Position numbers and translations under genes: made by a program. A model generated the notes under the pieces. That model made no database searches. It had not been told where the DNA came from and was given only the letters and a program-made list of their open reading frames with translations. A stretch of DNA of 64,000 bases from the NCBI GenBank assembly GCA_018816945.1, contig JAHIVC010000055.1:29348-93347 (forward strand), written 5' to 3'. Shown here piece after piece: positions 9,285-17,501 of the stretch. Within the stretch, counting starts at the first letter, position 1. Each line of letters opens with the position of its first letter. The DNA comes from Bacteroidota bacterium. GTDB lineage: Bacteria; Bacteroidota; Bacteroidia; Bacteroidales; GCA-2711565.

Positions 9285-10028
9285 TCAAATTACGAACTCG
9301 ACTTCTTTCAGGTCACAATCATACATTTCGCCATTTTTGCCTTCCAGTTGCAGTCGTCCAAATTCAGAGATCCCGGTAATTTTAGCAGTGACTTTTTTAC
9401 GGGAAATAAGATAGGTATGGTATTCTTCGTATCTGTATAACAATGAAATGTATTTTTTATCAATTGACTTAAACAATCCCAGTTCCATTTGCGAATACCA
9501 GTGGTTAAGCGAATCACATAGCAATTGTAATGCTTGAATAAGATCCAGGTCTTCTTTCATAAAACGAATAAGGGAAACCGGATTTGGCGCATTGCTGGTA
9601 AAAACTTTCTGATTAATATTAATTCCGATGCCCAAAATTGATGCACTCATCACATTGCCTTGGATGAAATTATTTATCAAAATACCTGCAATTTTCTGAT
9701 CGCCCAAATAAATATCATTGGGCCATTTTATTTTTACCCTATCTTTTGGAGCATATCTTTGAACAAATTCGGCCACAGCCAACGAAACCATTTTGTTAAG
9801 AATAAATTGCTTCTCCGGTTTTAAAAATTCAGGCTTGATAATCACGCTTATAATTAAATTTTTTCCGGCCTCGCTCTCCCAATAATTACCCTCCTGCCCT
9901 TTTCCATGCTTCTGAAATGAGGTCGTGATTATTGTTCCATCCTCAATATTTTGTTCATTAATCAAATCGACCGCAGTTAAATTTGTGGATTCGACTGTGT
10001 TAAATGCTATAATTTTTTTTCCGATCAT
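9285..10028 (-). CDS. birA: Biotin--[acetyl-CoA carboxylase] ligase
   Basis: BirA activates biotin with ATP and attaches it to the biotin carboxyl carrier protein. The catalytic domain shows V-E-S-T-N near the start, the biotinyl-AMP loop G-K-G-Q-E-G-N-x-W, K-W-P-N-D-I-Y, and A-G-I-L-I-N-N. There is no N-terminal helix-turn-helix, so it is a ligase-only form without repressor function. I chose the ATG at 10028 because M-I-G-x-K-I-I-x-x-x-x-V-x-S-T-N is the usual beginning. An ATG at 10079 would add 17 residues. Confidence 0.93.
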   Translation of the reverse strand: MIGKKIIAFNTVESTNLTAVDLINEQNIEDGTIITTSFQKHGKGQEGNYWESEAGKNLIISVIIKPEFLKPEKQFILNKMVSLAVAEFVQRYAPKDRVKIKWPNDIYLGDQKIAGILINNFIQGNVMSASILGIGININQKVFTSNAPNPVSLIRFMKEDLDLIQALQLLCDSLNHWYSQMELGLFKSIDKKYISLLYRYEEYHTYLISRKKVTAKITGISEFGRLQLEGKNGEMYDCDLKEVEFVI

Positions 10029-10137
10029 ATCTTGGTTGTTCCTATCTGTTAATCCTGTAAAAATACTAATCAAATTCAACTGAAAATGATTTGAACATGA
10101 GAAGATGTTAAATTATTATAAATAGTTTAAAAATAAC

Positions 10138-10145
10138 TATTTTTG
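10138..10145 (+). promoter_or_regulatory. Candidate -7 box of the rsfS-ftsH operon
   Basis: TATTTTTG matches TAnnTTTG exactly and lies 12 bases before the ATG at 10158. It overlaps an upstream in-frame TTG at 10143, which argues against that codon as the start. No convincing -33 element is seen. Confidence 0.45.
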
Positions 10146-10157
10146 CATCAAGACAAT

Positions 10158-10544
10158 ATGGTTAGTATGCCTAAAAAATCAAACAAAAAAAATCAAAACA
10201 ATACAGTTCAAGCAGCTTTAGAGGGAATTTTATCCAAGAAAGGGAAACAGGTGGTGGTACTGGATATGCAAAAGATTCCCAATGCCATAACTTCATTCTT
10301 TATTATATGTCAGGGCACATCCCGGCCTCAAACTACTGCCATCGCCGATGCAGTTGAGGAGTTTGTTAAGAATGAAACAGGACACAATGCATGGCATAAA
10401 GAAGGTTTTGAAAATGCGGAATGGATTTTGATAGACTATGCTGACGTTGTTGTTCACGTATTTCAGGAGACTAGCAGAAAACATTACAAACTCGAAGAAC
10501 TATGGGCAGACGCTGAAATTCAACATATTAATAGCGACGATTAA
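10158..10544 (+). CDS. rsfS: Ribosomal silencing factor RsfS
   Basis: The 128-residue RsfS/DUF143 protein binds ribosomal protein uL14 and blocks subunit joining under starvation. Landmarks are D-M-Q-K-I-P-N-A-I-T-S-F-F-I-I-C-Q-G-T-S, H-K-E-G, the A-E-W-I-L-I-D-Y-A-D-V-V-V-H-V-F motif, and R-x-H-Y-K-L-E-E-L-W. The N-terminus is a Lys/Asn-rich linker, and an alternative ATG lies at 10167. It is the first gene of a plus-strand operon and lies 37 bp before ftsH, an arrangement common in Bacteroidia. Confidence 0.93.
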   Translation: MVSMPKKSNKKNQNNTVQAALEGILSKKGKQVVVLDMQKIPNAITSFFIICQGTSRPQTTAIADAVEEFVKNETGHNAWHKEGFENAEWILIDYADVVVHVFQETSRKHYKLEELWADAEIQHINSDD

Positions 10545-10581
10545 GAATTGAATATTTAAGAAGAAATAACAAAACGACAGA

Positions 10582-12621
10582 ATGGCAGAAAAAGAACCGG
10601 AAAAAACACAAGATACCAGCCCGAAAAGCAAAAAACCTAAATTTAGTTTTTATTGGATTTATGGAATATTGGCAGTCTCTTTCCTCATACTTCAAGCTTT
10701 AAGCTGGGATAGTGGTTCAGAGAAAGTAAATTGGGGTGAATTAAAAACCATGCTATCCGATGGTGATGTAGAGAAAATTATTTTGGTAAATGGAACGCAA
10801 GCTGAGATTTATATTAAAAAGGATCAGTTATCCCGACCGAAATATGAAAAAGTTAGAGGTGGATCTTTTGGAGCCTCAAAGGCTCAATATTATTATAACA
10901 TTACCTCTCCCGACAGCTTTAAAGACGATGTAAAAGAAGCCCAACAAAACATTGCCAATCCTGTTTATATTGATAATGAAACCCGTAAAAACTGGGGTGG
11001 GGAAATTCTTGGATGGATACTTCCACTTTTAATCATGGTTGGTGTCTTTTTCTTCATCATGCGAATGATGAGTAAAGGATCTGGGGGTGCAGGTGGCCAA
11101 ATTTTTAATATTGGCAAATCCAAAGCACAGTTATTTGATAAAAGTACAAGTGTAAGTCTCAACTTTAACGATGTAGCCGGATTGGAAGAAGCTAAGGTTG
11201 AAGTAATGGAAATCGTAGATTTTTTGAAGAATCCATCAAAATATACTACACTTGGAGGCAAAATTCCAAAAGGTGCATTGCTGGTTGGCCCTCCCGGTAC
11301 AGGAAAAACTCTACTGGCAAAAGCTGTTGCTGGCGAAGCTAAAGTTCCATTCTTTTCCATTTCAGGTTCCGATTTCGTTGAGATGTTTGTTGGAGTTGGT
11401 GCCTCAAGGGTACGCGACCTTTTCAAACAAGCAAAGGAAAAAGCACCGTGTATCATTTTTATTGATGAAATTGATGCCATTGGACGTGCCAGAGGCCGTA
11501 ATGCCATGACAGGAGCCAATGATGAAAGGGAAAATACATTAAACCAGCTTCTGACTGAAATGGATGGCTTTGCTACCAATACTGGTGTTATCATTCTTGC
11601 TGCAACAAACCGTGCCGACATTCTCGACCGGGCTTTGATGCGAGCCGGACGATTCGACCGACAGATCCATGTTGAACTTCCCGATCTGGAAGAAAGAAAA
11701 GCCATTTTTAATGTTCACCTTAAACCATTAAAATATAATAAAACCATTGTTGTTGAATTTTTGGCTAAACAAACTCCGGGTTTTTCAGGAGCCGATATAG
11801 CAAATGTTTGTAATGAAGCCGCTTTGATCGGAGCCAGAAAAAACAAAAAAATCATCGACAAACAAGACTTCATTGATGCAATCGATCGTATCATTGGAGG
11901 ATTAGAAAAAAGGAACAAAATCATTTCTCAGGCCGAAAAAGGGGTTATTGCATTTCATGAGGCCGGACATGCTGCTGTTAGTTGGTTGCTCGAATATGCT
12001 CATCCTTTGGTAAAAGTTACCATCGTTCCCCGTGGAAAAGCACTGGGTGCTGCCTGGTACCTTCCCGAAGAACGTCAAATTACCACATTTGAGCAAATGT
12101 ATGATGAAATGACCTCAGCTTTGGGAGGCCGTGCTTCCGAGGAAATTAATTTTGGAAAAGTATCGACCGGTGCGTTAAACGATCTTGAGAAAGTAACCAA
12201 GCAAGCATTTGCGATGGTTACCTATTTCGGATTGAATAAAAAAATTGGAAACATCAGTTTTTATGATTCAAGTGGACAACAGGAATATTCGTTTCACAAG
12301 CCATACAGCGAAAAAACGGCTGAAATAATTGATAGTGAAATAAGCAAATTGGTTGAGGATGCTTATGATCGTGCAAAGGATCTTTTGACCAAAAACAAAG
12401 AAAAATTACAAAAGTTGGCAACACTGCTCCTTGAGAAAGAAGTAATTTTTAGTGAAGATCTTGAGAGTGTTTTTGGAAAACGGCCTTTTGGATCTGAAAA
12501 TAGTGTTAATTCATTGGTTATTGATCCGGATGTAAAAGAGGCATTCGAAAAATTAGTTGAACCAACCGAAAAAAAAGTAACAAAAGCTAAAAAGAAATCG
12601 AAAGAGATTGATAAAGCTTAA
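10582..12621 (+). CDS. ftsH: ATP-dependent zinc metalloprotease FtsH
   Basis: FtsH is a membrane-anchored hexameric AAA+ protease that removes misassembled membrane proteins and short-lived regulators. The 679 residues contain two N-terminal membrane helices (about 24-43 and 140-160) around a periplasmic domain. They are followed by Walker A G-P-P-G-T-G-K-T (about 235-245), Walker B I-I-F-I-D-E-I-D, the SRH segment R-A-G-R-F-D-R, and the zinc site H459-E-A-G-H463. The C-terminus is Lys-rich. It is second in the rsfS-ftsH-LUD-cdsA-psd operon. Confidence 0.98.
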   Translation: MAEKEPEKTQDTSPKSKKPKFSFYWIYGILAVSFLILQALSWDSGSEKVNWGELKTMLSDGDVEKIILVNGTQAEIYIKKDQLSRPKYEKVRGGSFGASKAQYYYNITSPDSFKDDVKEAQQNIANPVYIDNETRKNWGGEILGWILPLLIMVGVFFFIMRMMSKGSGGAGGQIFNIGKSKAQLFDKSTSVSLNFNDVAGLEEAKVEVMEIVDFLKNPSKYTTLGGKIPKGALLVGPPGTGKTLLAKAVAGEAKVPFFSISGSDFVEMFVGVGASRVRDLFKQAKEKAPCIIFIDEIDAIGRARGRNAMTGANDERENTLNQLLTEMDGFATNTGVIILAATNRADILDRALMRAGRFDRQIHVELPDLEERKAIFNVHLKPLKYNKTIVVEFLAKQTPGFSGADIANVCNEAALIGARKNKKIIDKQDFIDAIDRIIGGLEKRNKIISQAEKGVIAFHEAGHAAVSWLLEYAHPLVKVTIVPRGKALGAAWYLPEERQITTFEQMYDEMTSALGGRASEEINFGKVSTGALNDLEKVTKQAFAMVTYFGLNKKIGNISFYDSSGQQEYSFHKPYSEKTAEIIDSEISKLVEDAYDRAKDLLTKNKEKLQKLATLLLEKEVIFSEDLESVFGKRPFGSENSVNSLVIDPDVKEAFEKLVEPTEKKVTKAKKKSKEIDKA

Positions 12622-12634
12622 AAATCGGGGCTAA

Positions 12635-13291
12635 ATGGAAGAAAGTACTTCAAGGGAAAAAATTCTGAAAAAAGTCAGAAATGCTTTAATGAGTAAGCAG
12701 GAAAACCCGTTTCAATCCATTGAATTCGAATCAGAAATTTATCAGACTACCGATGAGTCTTTAGACATTACTTTTGCTAAGGCCTTTACCGAGGCAAATG
12801 GACAGTTTGTGTATTGCGAATCCCCCGCTGACTTCCCATCGAATCTGAAATTTTTGATGGAACAAAGAGGTTGGGAAGAAGTATTTTGTTTAGATAAAAG
12901 CATACAATATGCCCTCGAAAACTCAAAGATCCCATTTAAATCCGCTGAAGAAGATTTCTTGAAAATGAAGGTCGGGATCACCAGATGCGAATTCCTGATT
13001 TCACGATTAGGCAGCATTATGGTAAGTTCAAAACAATGTGAAGGAAGAAGGATGAATGCTTTCCCTGAAATTCAGATTGTTTTTGCATTTTCTTCACAAT
13101 TGGTGCCTGATTTAAAAGATGCCCTGAAGGAAATTCAGAAAAAATATCAGGATCAGTTACCATCCATGATATCAGTGATAACCGGCCCGAGCAGAACAGC
13201 TGACATTGAGAAAACCCTGGTGATGGGTGCGCACGGACCCAAAGAATTGTTCGTTTTTTTGATTGATGATACGGTAGATACCAACTATTAA
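12635..13291 (+). CDS. LUD domain protein
   Basis: The 218-residue protein matches the LUD (LutB/LutC, YkgG) fold: a helical N-terminus, G-I-T-R-C-E-F-L-I-S-R-L-G-S-I-M-V-S preceding the central region, a hydrophobic V-F-A-F-S-S-Q-L-V-P strand, and the signature I-T-G-P-S-R-T-A-D-I-E-K near the C-terminus followed by G-x-H-G-P. LutC-like proteins take part in lactate oxidation with LutA and LutB, but neither partner is here. The gene lies 13 bp after ftsH and 9 bp before cdsA, so its role is more likely tied to that operon. The role is unknown. Confidence 0.85.
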   Translation: MEESTSREKILKKVRNALMSKQENPFQSIEFESEIYQTTDESLDITFAKAFTEANGQFVYCESPADFPSNLKFLMEQRGWEEVFCLDKSIQYALENSKIPFKSAEEDFLKMKVGITRCEFLISRLGSIMVSSKQCEGRRMNAFPEIQIVFAFSSQLVPDLKDALKEIQKKYQDQLPSMISVITGPSRTADIEKTLVMGAHGPKELFVFLIDDTVDTNY

Positions 13292-13300
13292 CAGCATAAT

Positions 13301-14116
13301 TTGAAAAATTTAGTCACCCGCAGCCTGACAGGAATTGTTTTTGTAATCGTTGTTATTGGTTCAGTTATGCTTGGATCCATGACTTTTTCAGCATTTATGC
13401 TGATGTTAAGCATTATCGGAATAACTGAATATATTAAACTTCGACCAAATACTTTTAAAACCTTTACTGATAAAATTAGTCTGCTGCTTAGTGGAATTGG
13501 ACTCTTTGTTATCGTTTTTTTGGTCCAAACCCGAATAATTAAAATTGAGAATCTGAATTTATTATTTGTACTCTTTTTAATAATAGTAATAAGAACACTG
13601 ATATTAAGTCCTAAAGAAGCGATTACTAAAATTTCAGAATTTGTTTTTGGCCTTGCTTATGTAGTAATTCCTTTTGTACTCATGATTGGCTTTTATCAAA
13701 GTGACACCCCATCAAAACTACCTGAACTTCTGATTGGATTTTTCATCATCCTCTGGTTTAATGATGTATTCGCCTATATTGTAGGTTCACTTATTGGGAA
13801 AACGAAGTTGTACGAAAAGATTTCCCCTAAAAAAACATGGGAAGGAACCATTGGAGGTACGATCCTTTCTGTATTATCGGCATATCTGCTTTCAACTATA
13901 TTTTTATCATTAAACTTAACAAACTGGCTTGTTATTGGTTTTTTAATCAGTATTTTTGCAACACTGGGTGATTTAACCGAATCCATGTTTAAGCGGCAAG
14001 CAAATGTGAAAGATTCGGGAAACATCATGCCGGGGCACGGTGGAATTTTAGATCGCTTTGATGGTTTGCTGTTGGCAGCTCCAGCGATTTATGTATATTT
14101 AACTTTTATCAGCTAG
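13301..14116 (+). CDS. cdsA: Phosphatidate cytidylyltransferase (CDP-diglyceride synthase)
   Basis: CdsA makes CDP-diacylglycerol from phosphatidic acid and CTP at the inner membrane. The 271 residues hold about seven or eight membrane helices. The family signature lies near the C-terminus: S-M-F-K-R, K-D-S-G, then P-G-H-G-G-I-L-D-R-F-D. The best start is a TTG at 13301, because it restores the usual M-K-N-L-x-x-R-x-x-T-G-I-x-F beginning and no ATG precedes the first helix. It is followed after 1 bp by psd, which acts later in the same lipid pathway. Confidence 0.95.
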   Translation: MKNLVTRSLTGIVFVIVVIGSVMLGSMTFSAFMLMLSIIGITEYIKLRPNTFKTFTDKISLLLSGIGLFVIVFLVQTRIIKIENLNLLFVLFLIIVIRTLILSPKEAITKISEFVFGLAYVVIPFVLMIGFYQSDTPSKLPELLIGFFIILWFNDVFAYIVGSLIGKTKLYEKISPKKTWEGTIGGTILSVLSAYLLSTIFLSLNLTNWLVIGFLISIFATLGDLTESMFKRQANVKDSGNIMPGHGGILDRFDGLLLAAPAIYVYLTFIS

Positions 14117-14117
14117 C

Positions 14118-14777
14118 ATGAAGATTCATAAAGCAGGGCACATTATTATACTGATTATCGGTTTAATTTTGGTCGTACTTACCTCAATCATTAATAACCA
14201 ATTTCCTGAAATAGGTATTTTACATTTTGTTTTTTATTTTGCCGAATTGGTGTTTTTCTTTTTTGTGATCCGGTTTTTCAGGGTTCCAAAAAGAAAAGTT
14301 GTAAGAGATGCAAATTCAATCCTTTGTTCGGCCGATGGCAAGGTAGTTGCCATTGAAGAGGTTTTTGTTGATGAATATTTTAATGCAAAAAGATTGCAGG
14401 TTTCGGTTTTCATGTCTCCAATGAATGTGCATGTCAACTGGTATCCGATCGGAGGAATCGTAAAATTTGCTAAGCACCATCCCGGAAAACATTATCCCGC
14501 ATTCTTACCAAAATCATCAACTGACAATGAACACAGTACCATTGTAGTTCAAAACGAAAACGGACATGAAATTATGATCCGGCAAATTGCCGGAAGTGTT
14601 GCACGACGTATCATTTTCCATTCTGAAACTGATCAGAAAGTCGATCAATTCGATGAGTTTGGAATTATTAAATTTGGCTCACGGGTCGATTTATTCTTAC
14701 CCCTGGATGCCAAGGTCAATGTTAAGCTTTCCCAAAAGGTATGTGCCGGAATAGATACTATTGCCTTTTTTAACTAA
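14118..14777 (+). CDS. psd: Phosphatidylserine decarboxylase proenzyme, short form
   Basis: Psd converts phosphatidylserine to phosphatidylethanolamine using a pyruvoyl group made by self-cleavage. At 219 residues it is the short (archaeal-like, PSD-A) form common in Bacteroidota. Two N-terminal membrane helices are followed by the soluble domain with M-S-P-M-N-V-H-V-N-W. The self-processing site is A-G159-S160-V-A-R-R-I, where Ser160 becomes the pyruvoyl group. It is one base downstream of cdsA and closes the operon. No phosphatidylserine synthase gene is in the window. Confidence 0.94.
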   Translation: MKIHKAGHIIILIIGLILVVLTSIINNQFPEIGILHFVFYFAELVFFFFVIRFFRVPKRKVVRDANSILCSADGKVVAIEEVFVDEYFNAKRLQVSVFMSPMNVHVNWYPIGGIVKFAKHHPGKHYPAFLPKSSTDNEHSTIVVQNENGHEIMIRQIAGSVARRIIFHSETDQKVDQFDEFGIIKFGSRVDLFLPLDAKVNVKLSQKVCAGIDTIAFFN

Positions 14778-14895
14778 TTAGCCTCAGTTCGATCTAAGCA
14801 TTTCTCATGAAACTGGTTCAGTATGTCTGAAATTTAGCCTTTTGAGCTAACAAGGTGTTAGCTATTGGCATTTAGCTGTTGGTCAAATAGCAATT

Positions 14896-14937
14896 AACTA
14901 CTGTCTACTAACTACTGTCTACTGTATTCTGTATTCT
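14896..14937. repeat. Tandem 14-mer x2 followed by 7-mer x2
   Basis: The unit aactactgtctact occurs twice without a gap (14896-14909, 14910-14923), immediately followed by gtattct twice (14924-14930, 14931-14937). Just upstream, ttagctattgg and ttagctgttgg form another imperfect pair. The block lies in the 210-bp convergent gap between psd and the yjjG-like gene, and no gene is visible in it. Confidence 0.8.
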
Positions 14938-14987
14938 GCTAATCTCTAAAATCTAACGTCTTATATCTTAATTTATAAAAACGACAA

Positions 14988-15692
14988 TTACAATATGGAT
15001 TCTATTTCTTTCAAACTTTTTACTTCGAAAGTAGGTTCTTCTTGATGCCTGATTTTATCATAATTCACATATAACTGATCCATACCGACGGCTTTCGCCC
15101 CTATAATATCTACTTTCAAATCATCGCCAATCATTAAACTTTCTTCTGCGGTGGCTTTTGTTATACGAAATGCATAATCAAATATTTCCGGTTCCGGTTT
15201 TTTTACACCTGCCATTTCGGAAGTGATGATGTGGGTAAAATATTGTCGTAGAGATGCGTAATCAAGCTTATTTTGCTGCACTTCCTCAAACCCATTGGTG
15301 ATAATGTGCAAAGTATATTTTGTTTTCAAATAGCTTAATATTTCATGTGTATACGGAAACAGACTAACCATAGTAGGGCTGAGATTAATATAATCCGCAG
15401 CAATATGCTTTGCCAGTTCATCATCTTCAATTGAAAAATCCTTAAGAGTTAATTCGAAGCGCTGAACGCTTAAAACTTCCTTTTTGATTTCCCCTTTTCT
15501 ATAGTATCCCCAAAGTCGGTTATTATGTATGGTGTAGTATTTATCGAATTCATCGATGCTCGGAACCCCCAATTTTTTAAGATCGTGTTTTAGATAAATA
15601 GTTTCAAAAGTTTGCTGTGCACTTTTCTCAAAATCCCATAAAGTACGATCCAAATCAATAAAAAGATGTTTGTATTTTTTAGCTTTATTCAT
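14988..15692 (-). CDS. HAD-family noncanonical pyrimidine nucleotidase, YjjG type
   Basis: The roughly 234-residue HAD hydrolase has the nucleophile motif F-I-D-L-D-R-T-L-W-D-F-E, motif II I-I-T-N-G-F, the K-K-P-E-P-E-I-F motif III and M-I-G-D-D-L-K-V-D-I motif IV. The D-R-T-L-W-D-F start and the inserted helical cap match the YjjG group, which dephosphorylates unusual pyrimidine nucleotides such as dUMP analogues. The ATG at 15692 was chosen over one at 15713 because the longer form would begin upstream of the TATTTTTG promoter box. Specificity is inferred from family only. Confidence 0.88.
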   Translation of the reverse strand: MNKAKKYKHLFIDLDRTLWDFEKSAQQTFETIYLKHDLKKLGVPSIDEFDKYYTIHNNRLWGYYRKGEIKKEVLSVQRFELTLKDFSIEDDELAKHIAADYINLSPTMVSLFPYTHEILSYLKTKYTLHIITNGFEEVQQNKLDYASLRQYFTHIITSEMAGVKKPEPEIFDYAFRITKATAEESLMIGDDLKVDIIGAKAVGMDQLYVNYDKIRHQEEPTFEVKSLKEIESIL

Positions 15693-15696
15693 GCGG

Positions 15697-15704
15697 CAAA
15701 AATA
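15697..15704 (-). promoter_or_regulatory. -7 box four bases before the yjjG-like start
   Basis: The minus strand reads TATTTTTG, then four bases, then the ATG at 15692. This geometry predicts a leaderless or nearly leaderless mRNA. Confidence 0.5.
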
Positions 15705-15815
15705 GTCATTCATTTAAAACAGCCTTGAATATTTTTTTAAAAATACTTGACTTCTTATTAAATTTGATGTATCATTGTGATATCATTTTAATATCATCCT
15801 AAAAATTAAAAAACC

Positions 15816-16670
15816 ATGAAAGAAGAAAAAACCTATTTGCCCTCATCAGGATACATTGCCTTATTCCTTATCCTGTTATTTATCATTGTTCCTGTACTCG
15901 GCATCATTTTCACAAAAATGTTTCCACTCTTCATTTTTGTAGCCATTGCATTGTTTTGTACCGGAGGATTTGTTGTTGTAAACCCCAATGAATCAAGCGT
16001 GTTGGTTCTATTTGGTGCCTATAAAGGAACCATTAAAGAAAACGGATTTTTTTGGGTGAATCCTTTCTTTAACAAAAAGAAAATTTCGTTACGGGCATTA
16101 AATCTTAACAGCGATCCAATCAAGGTAAACGATAAGGTAGGCAACCCGATCATGATCGGTATCGTGTTGGTTTGGAAAGTAGAAAACACTTACAAAGCTG
16201 CATTCGAAGTGGACGATTTTACCCATTTCGTAAATATCCAGAGTGAAGCCGCTATTCGGAAATTAGCAGGACATTATCCATATGATAATTTTGATGATGA
16301 ACAGGCCGATATCACTTTGCGTTCTGGAGGTGAAGATGTTAATGAAAAACTAGAAGAAGAACTTAGGGAAAGGCTTGCCATTGCAGGTATTCGTGTGATG
16401 GAGGCTCGTATTTCTTACCTGGCTTATGCCTCTGAAATTGCAAGTGCAATGCTTCGCCGACAGCAGGCTACAGCGATTGTGGCAGCACGTTATAAAATTG
16501 TTGAAGGAGCAGTCAGCATGGTTGAAATGGCACTTGAACAGTTATCTCAAAAAGAAATTATCGAATTTGACGATGAGAAAAAAGCCGCCATGGTCAGTAA
16601 TTTAATGGTGGTGCTTTGCTCTGACAAAGATGCTTCTCCGGTAATCAATACAGGGACTTTACATCAATAA
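15816..16670 (+). CDS. SPFH/Band 7 domain membrane protein
   Basis: The 284-residue protein starts with two hydrophobic segments (about 13-32 and 37-55) that anchor it, then the SPFH domain: F-V-V-V-N-P-N-E-S-S-V-L-V-L-F-G, G-F-F-W-V-N-P-F, and a long charged helix with E-E-E-L-R-E-R-L followed by the A-R-I-S-Y-L-A-Y-A motif and a R-R-Q-Q-A-T-A-I-V-A-A-R segment. SPFH proteins oligomerise into membrane microdomain scaffolds and often control proteases. It heads a plus-strand cluster with an unknown protein, a small ribbon-helix-helix protein and a GPP34 protein. Confidence 0.9.
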   Translation: MKEEKTYLPSSGYIALFLILLFIIVPVLGIIFTKMFPLFIFVAIALFCTGGFVVVNPNESSVLVLFGAYKGTIKENGFFWVNPFFNKKKISLRALNLNSDPIKVNDKVGNPIMIGIVLVWKVENTYKAAFEVDDFTHFVNIQSEAAIRKLAGHYPYDNFDDEQADITLRSGGEDVNEKLEEELRERLAIAGIRVMEARISYLAYASEIASAMLRRQQATAIVAARYKIVEGAVSMVEMALEQLSQKEIIEFDDEKKAAMVSNLMVVLCSDKDASPVINTGTLHQ

Positions 16671-16681
16671 TCTAATTCCTT

Positions 16682-17266
16682 ATGGAAAAATCATCTATTG
16701 AATTATTAACTGATTTTTCAAAGAAGAATAATTATAGCTTTTTGTCAAATACACAGCCAAATACCTCAATCATATCAAATATGGGTTCTCTGGTAAATAA
16801 AAAGTTTTTTATATTAGAATATACAGTAGGAGTACACACATATAACTATGTTGCATTTGATGCTGGTGCTAATTATACTTTTTCGGGAATATTTCGGAAT
16901 TATTCTAATAGAGAAATTCCTGAACTTAAGGTTCGACCAAAATTTTGGATTGATTTCTTGACTTTTAGACATAACGCTAAATCAGGAATTTCAGAATTAG
17001 ATAAAAAATTATACATTAATTGTTCTAAGGATAGTTTTGTAAAGCAAGTTGTAAATCAAAAAGTAGGTTTAGAATTTATAAGATTATACGATAAAGTTTC
17101 GCCTATAGAATTAGTAGTGGAAAAGAATTCTATGCACTACAACCCAAAACTAACAGATAAATCCATTATAGGGTTAAAAACGAACAGATGGATTACCGAA
17201 GAAATAGAATTATATCTATTCTTGGAGCAGGGGAGCAAGCTTTTGAATATGATAAAAAAAGATTAA
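16682..17266 (+). CDS. Protein of unknown function inserted in the SPFH cluster
   Basis: I do not recognise this 194-residue protein. It has no signal peptide or obvious membrane helix and looks soluble and mixed alpha/beta, with many Asn, Lys, Ile and Tyr residues. It is noticeably more AT-rich than its neighbours, and codons such as ata, aga and tta are frequent. That could mean recent acquisition. It begins 11 bp after the SPFH stop and ends 15 bp before the small ribbon-helix-helix gene, so it reads as part of the same transcript. Confidence 0.7.
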   Translation: MEKSSIELLTDFSKKNNYSFLSNTQPNTSIISNMGSLVNKKFFILEYTVGVHTYNYVAFDAGANYTFSGIFRNYSNREIPELKVRPKFWIDFLTFRHNAKSGISELDKKLYINCSKDSFVKQVVNQKVGLEFIRLYDKVSPIELVVEKNSMHYNPKLTDKSIIGLKTNRWITEEIELYLFLEQGSKLLNMIKKD

Positions 17267-17281
17267 AGACAATGATAAATT

Positions 17282-17446
17282 ATGGCTAAAAAAGCATTTG
17301 CTTTACGAATAAGCACCGAAGTGATGAAGGCGATTGAAAAATGGGCTGCGGATGAATTCCGCAGCACCAATGGACAGATTGAATGGATGCTAAGTAAAGC
17401 GTTAAAGGATGCAGGTAGATTCCCTAAAGAAAAAACCATGAAATAA
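17282..17446 (+). CDS. Small Arc-like ribbon-helix-helix protein
   Basis: This 54-residue frame reads M-A-K-K-A-F-A-L-R-I-S-T, a helix V-M-K-A-I-E-K-W-A-A-D-E, then F-R-S-T-N-G-Q-I-E-W-M-L-S-K-A-L. The pattern (a basic strand ending L-R-I, an amphipathic helix, then S-x-N-x-x-I-E-x-M-L) is that of Arc/MetJ-type DNA-binding proteins. It may regulate its own operon. It follows the unknown gene by 15 bp, and the GPP34 gene begins 55 bp downstream. No toxin partner is evident. Confidence 0.8.
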   Translation: MAKKAFALRISTEVMKAIEKWAADEFRSTNGQIEWMLSKALKDAGRFPKEKTMK

Positions 17447-17501
17447 TTCTTTAACTTTTACAAATGCTTTTTGCCTTTTAATAAAAAACAGGATCCCAAC
17501 T

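Noticed and set aside
10965..11705. 246-codon minus-strand open frame
   Set aside because: It lies entirely antisense to the conserved AAA+ core of ftsH and its translation has no family features. The codon bias of ftsH explains it.
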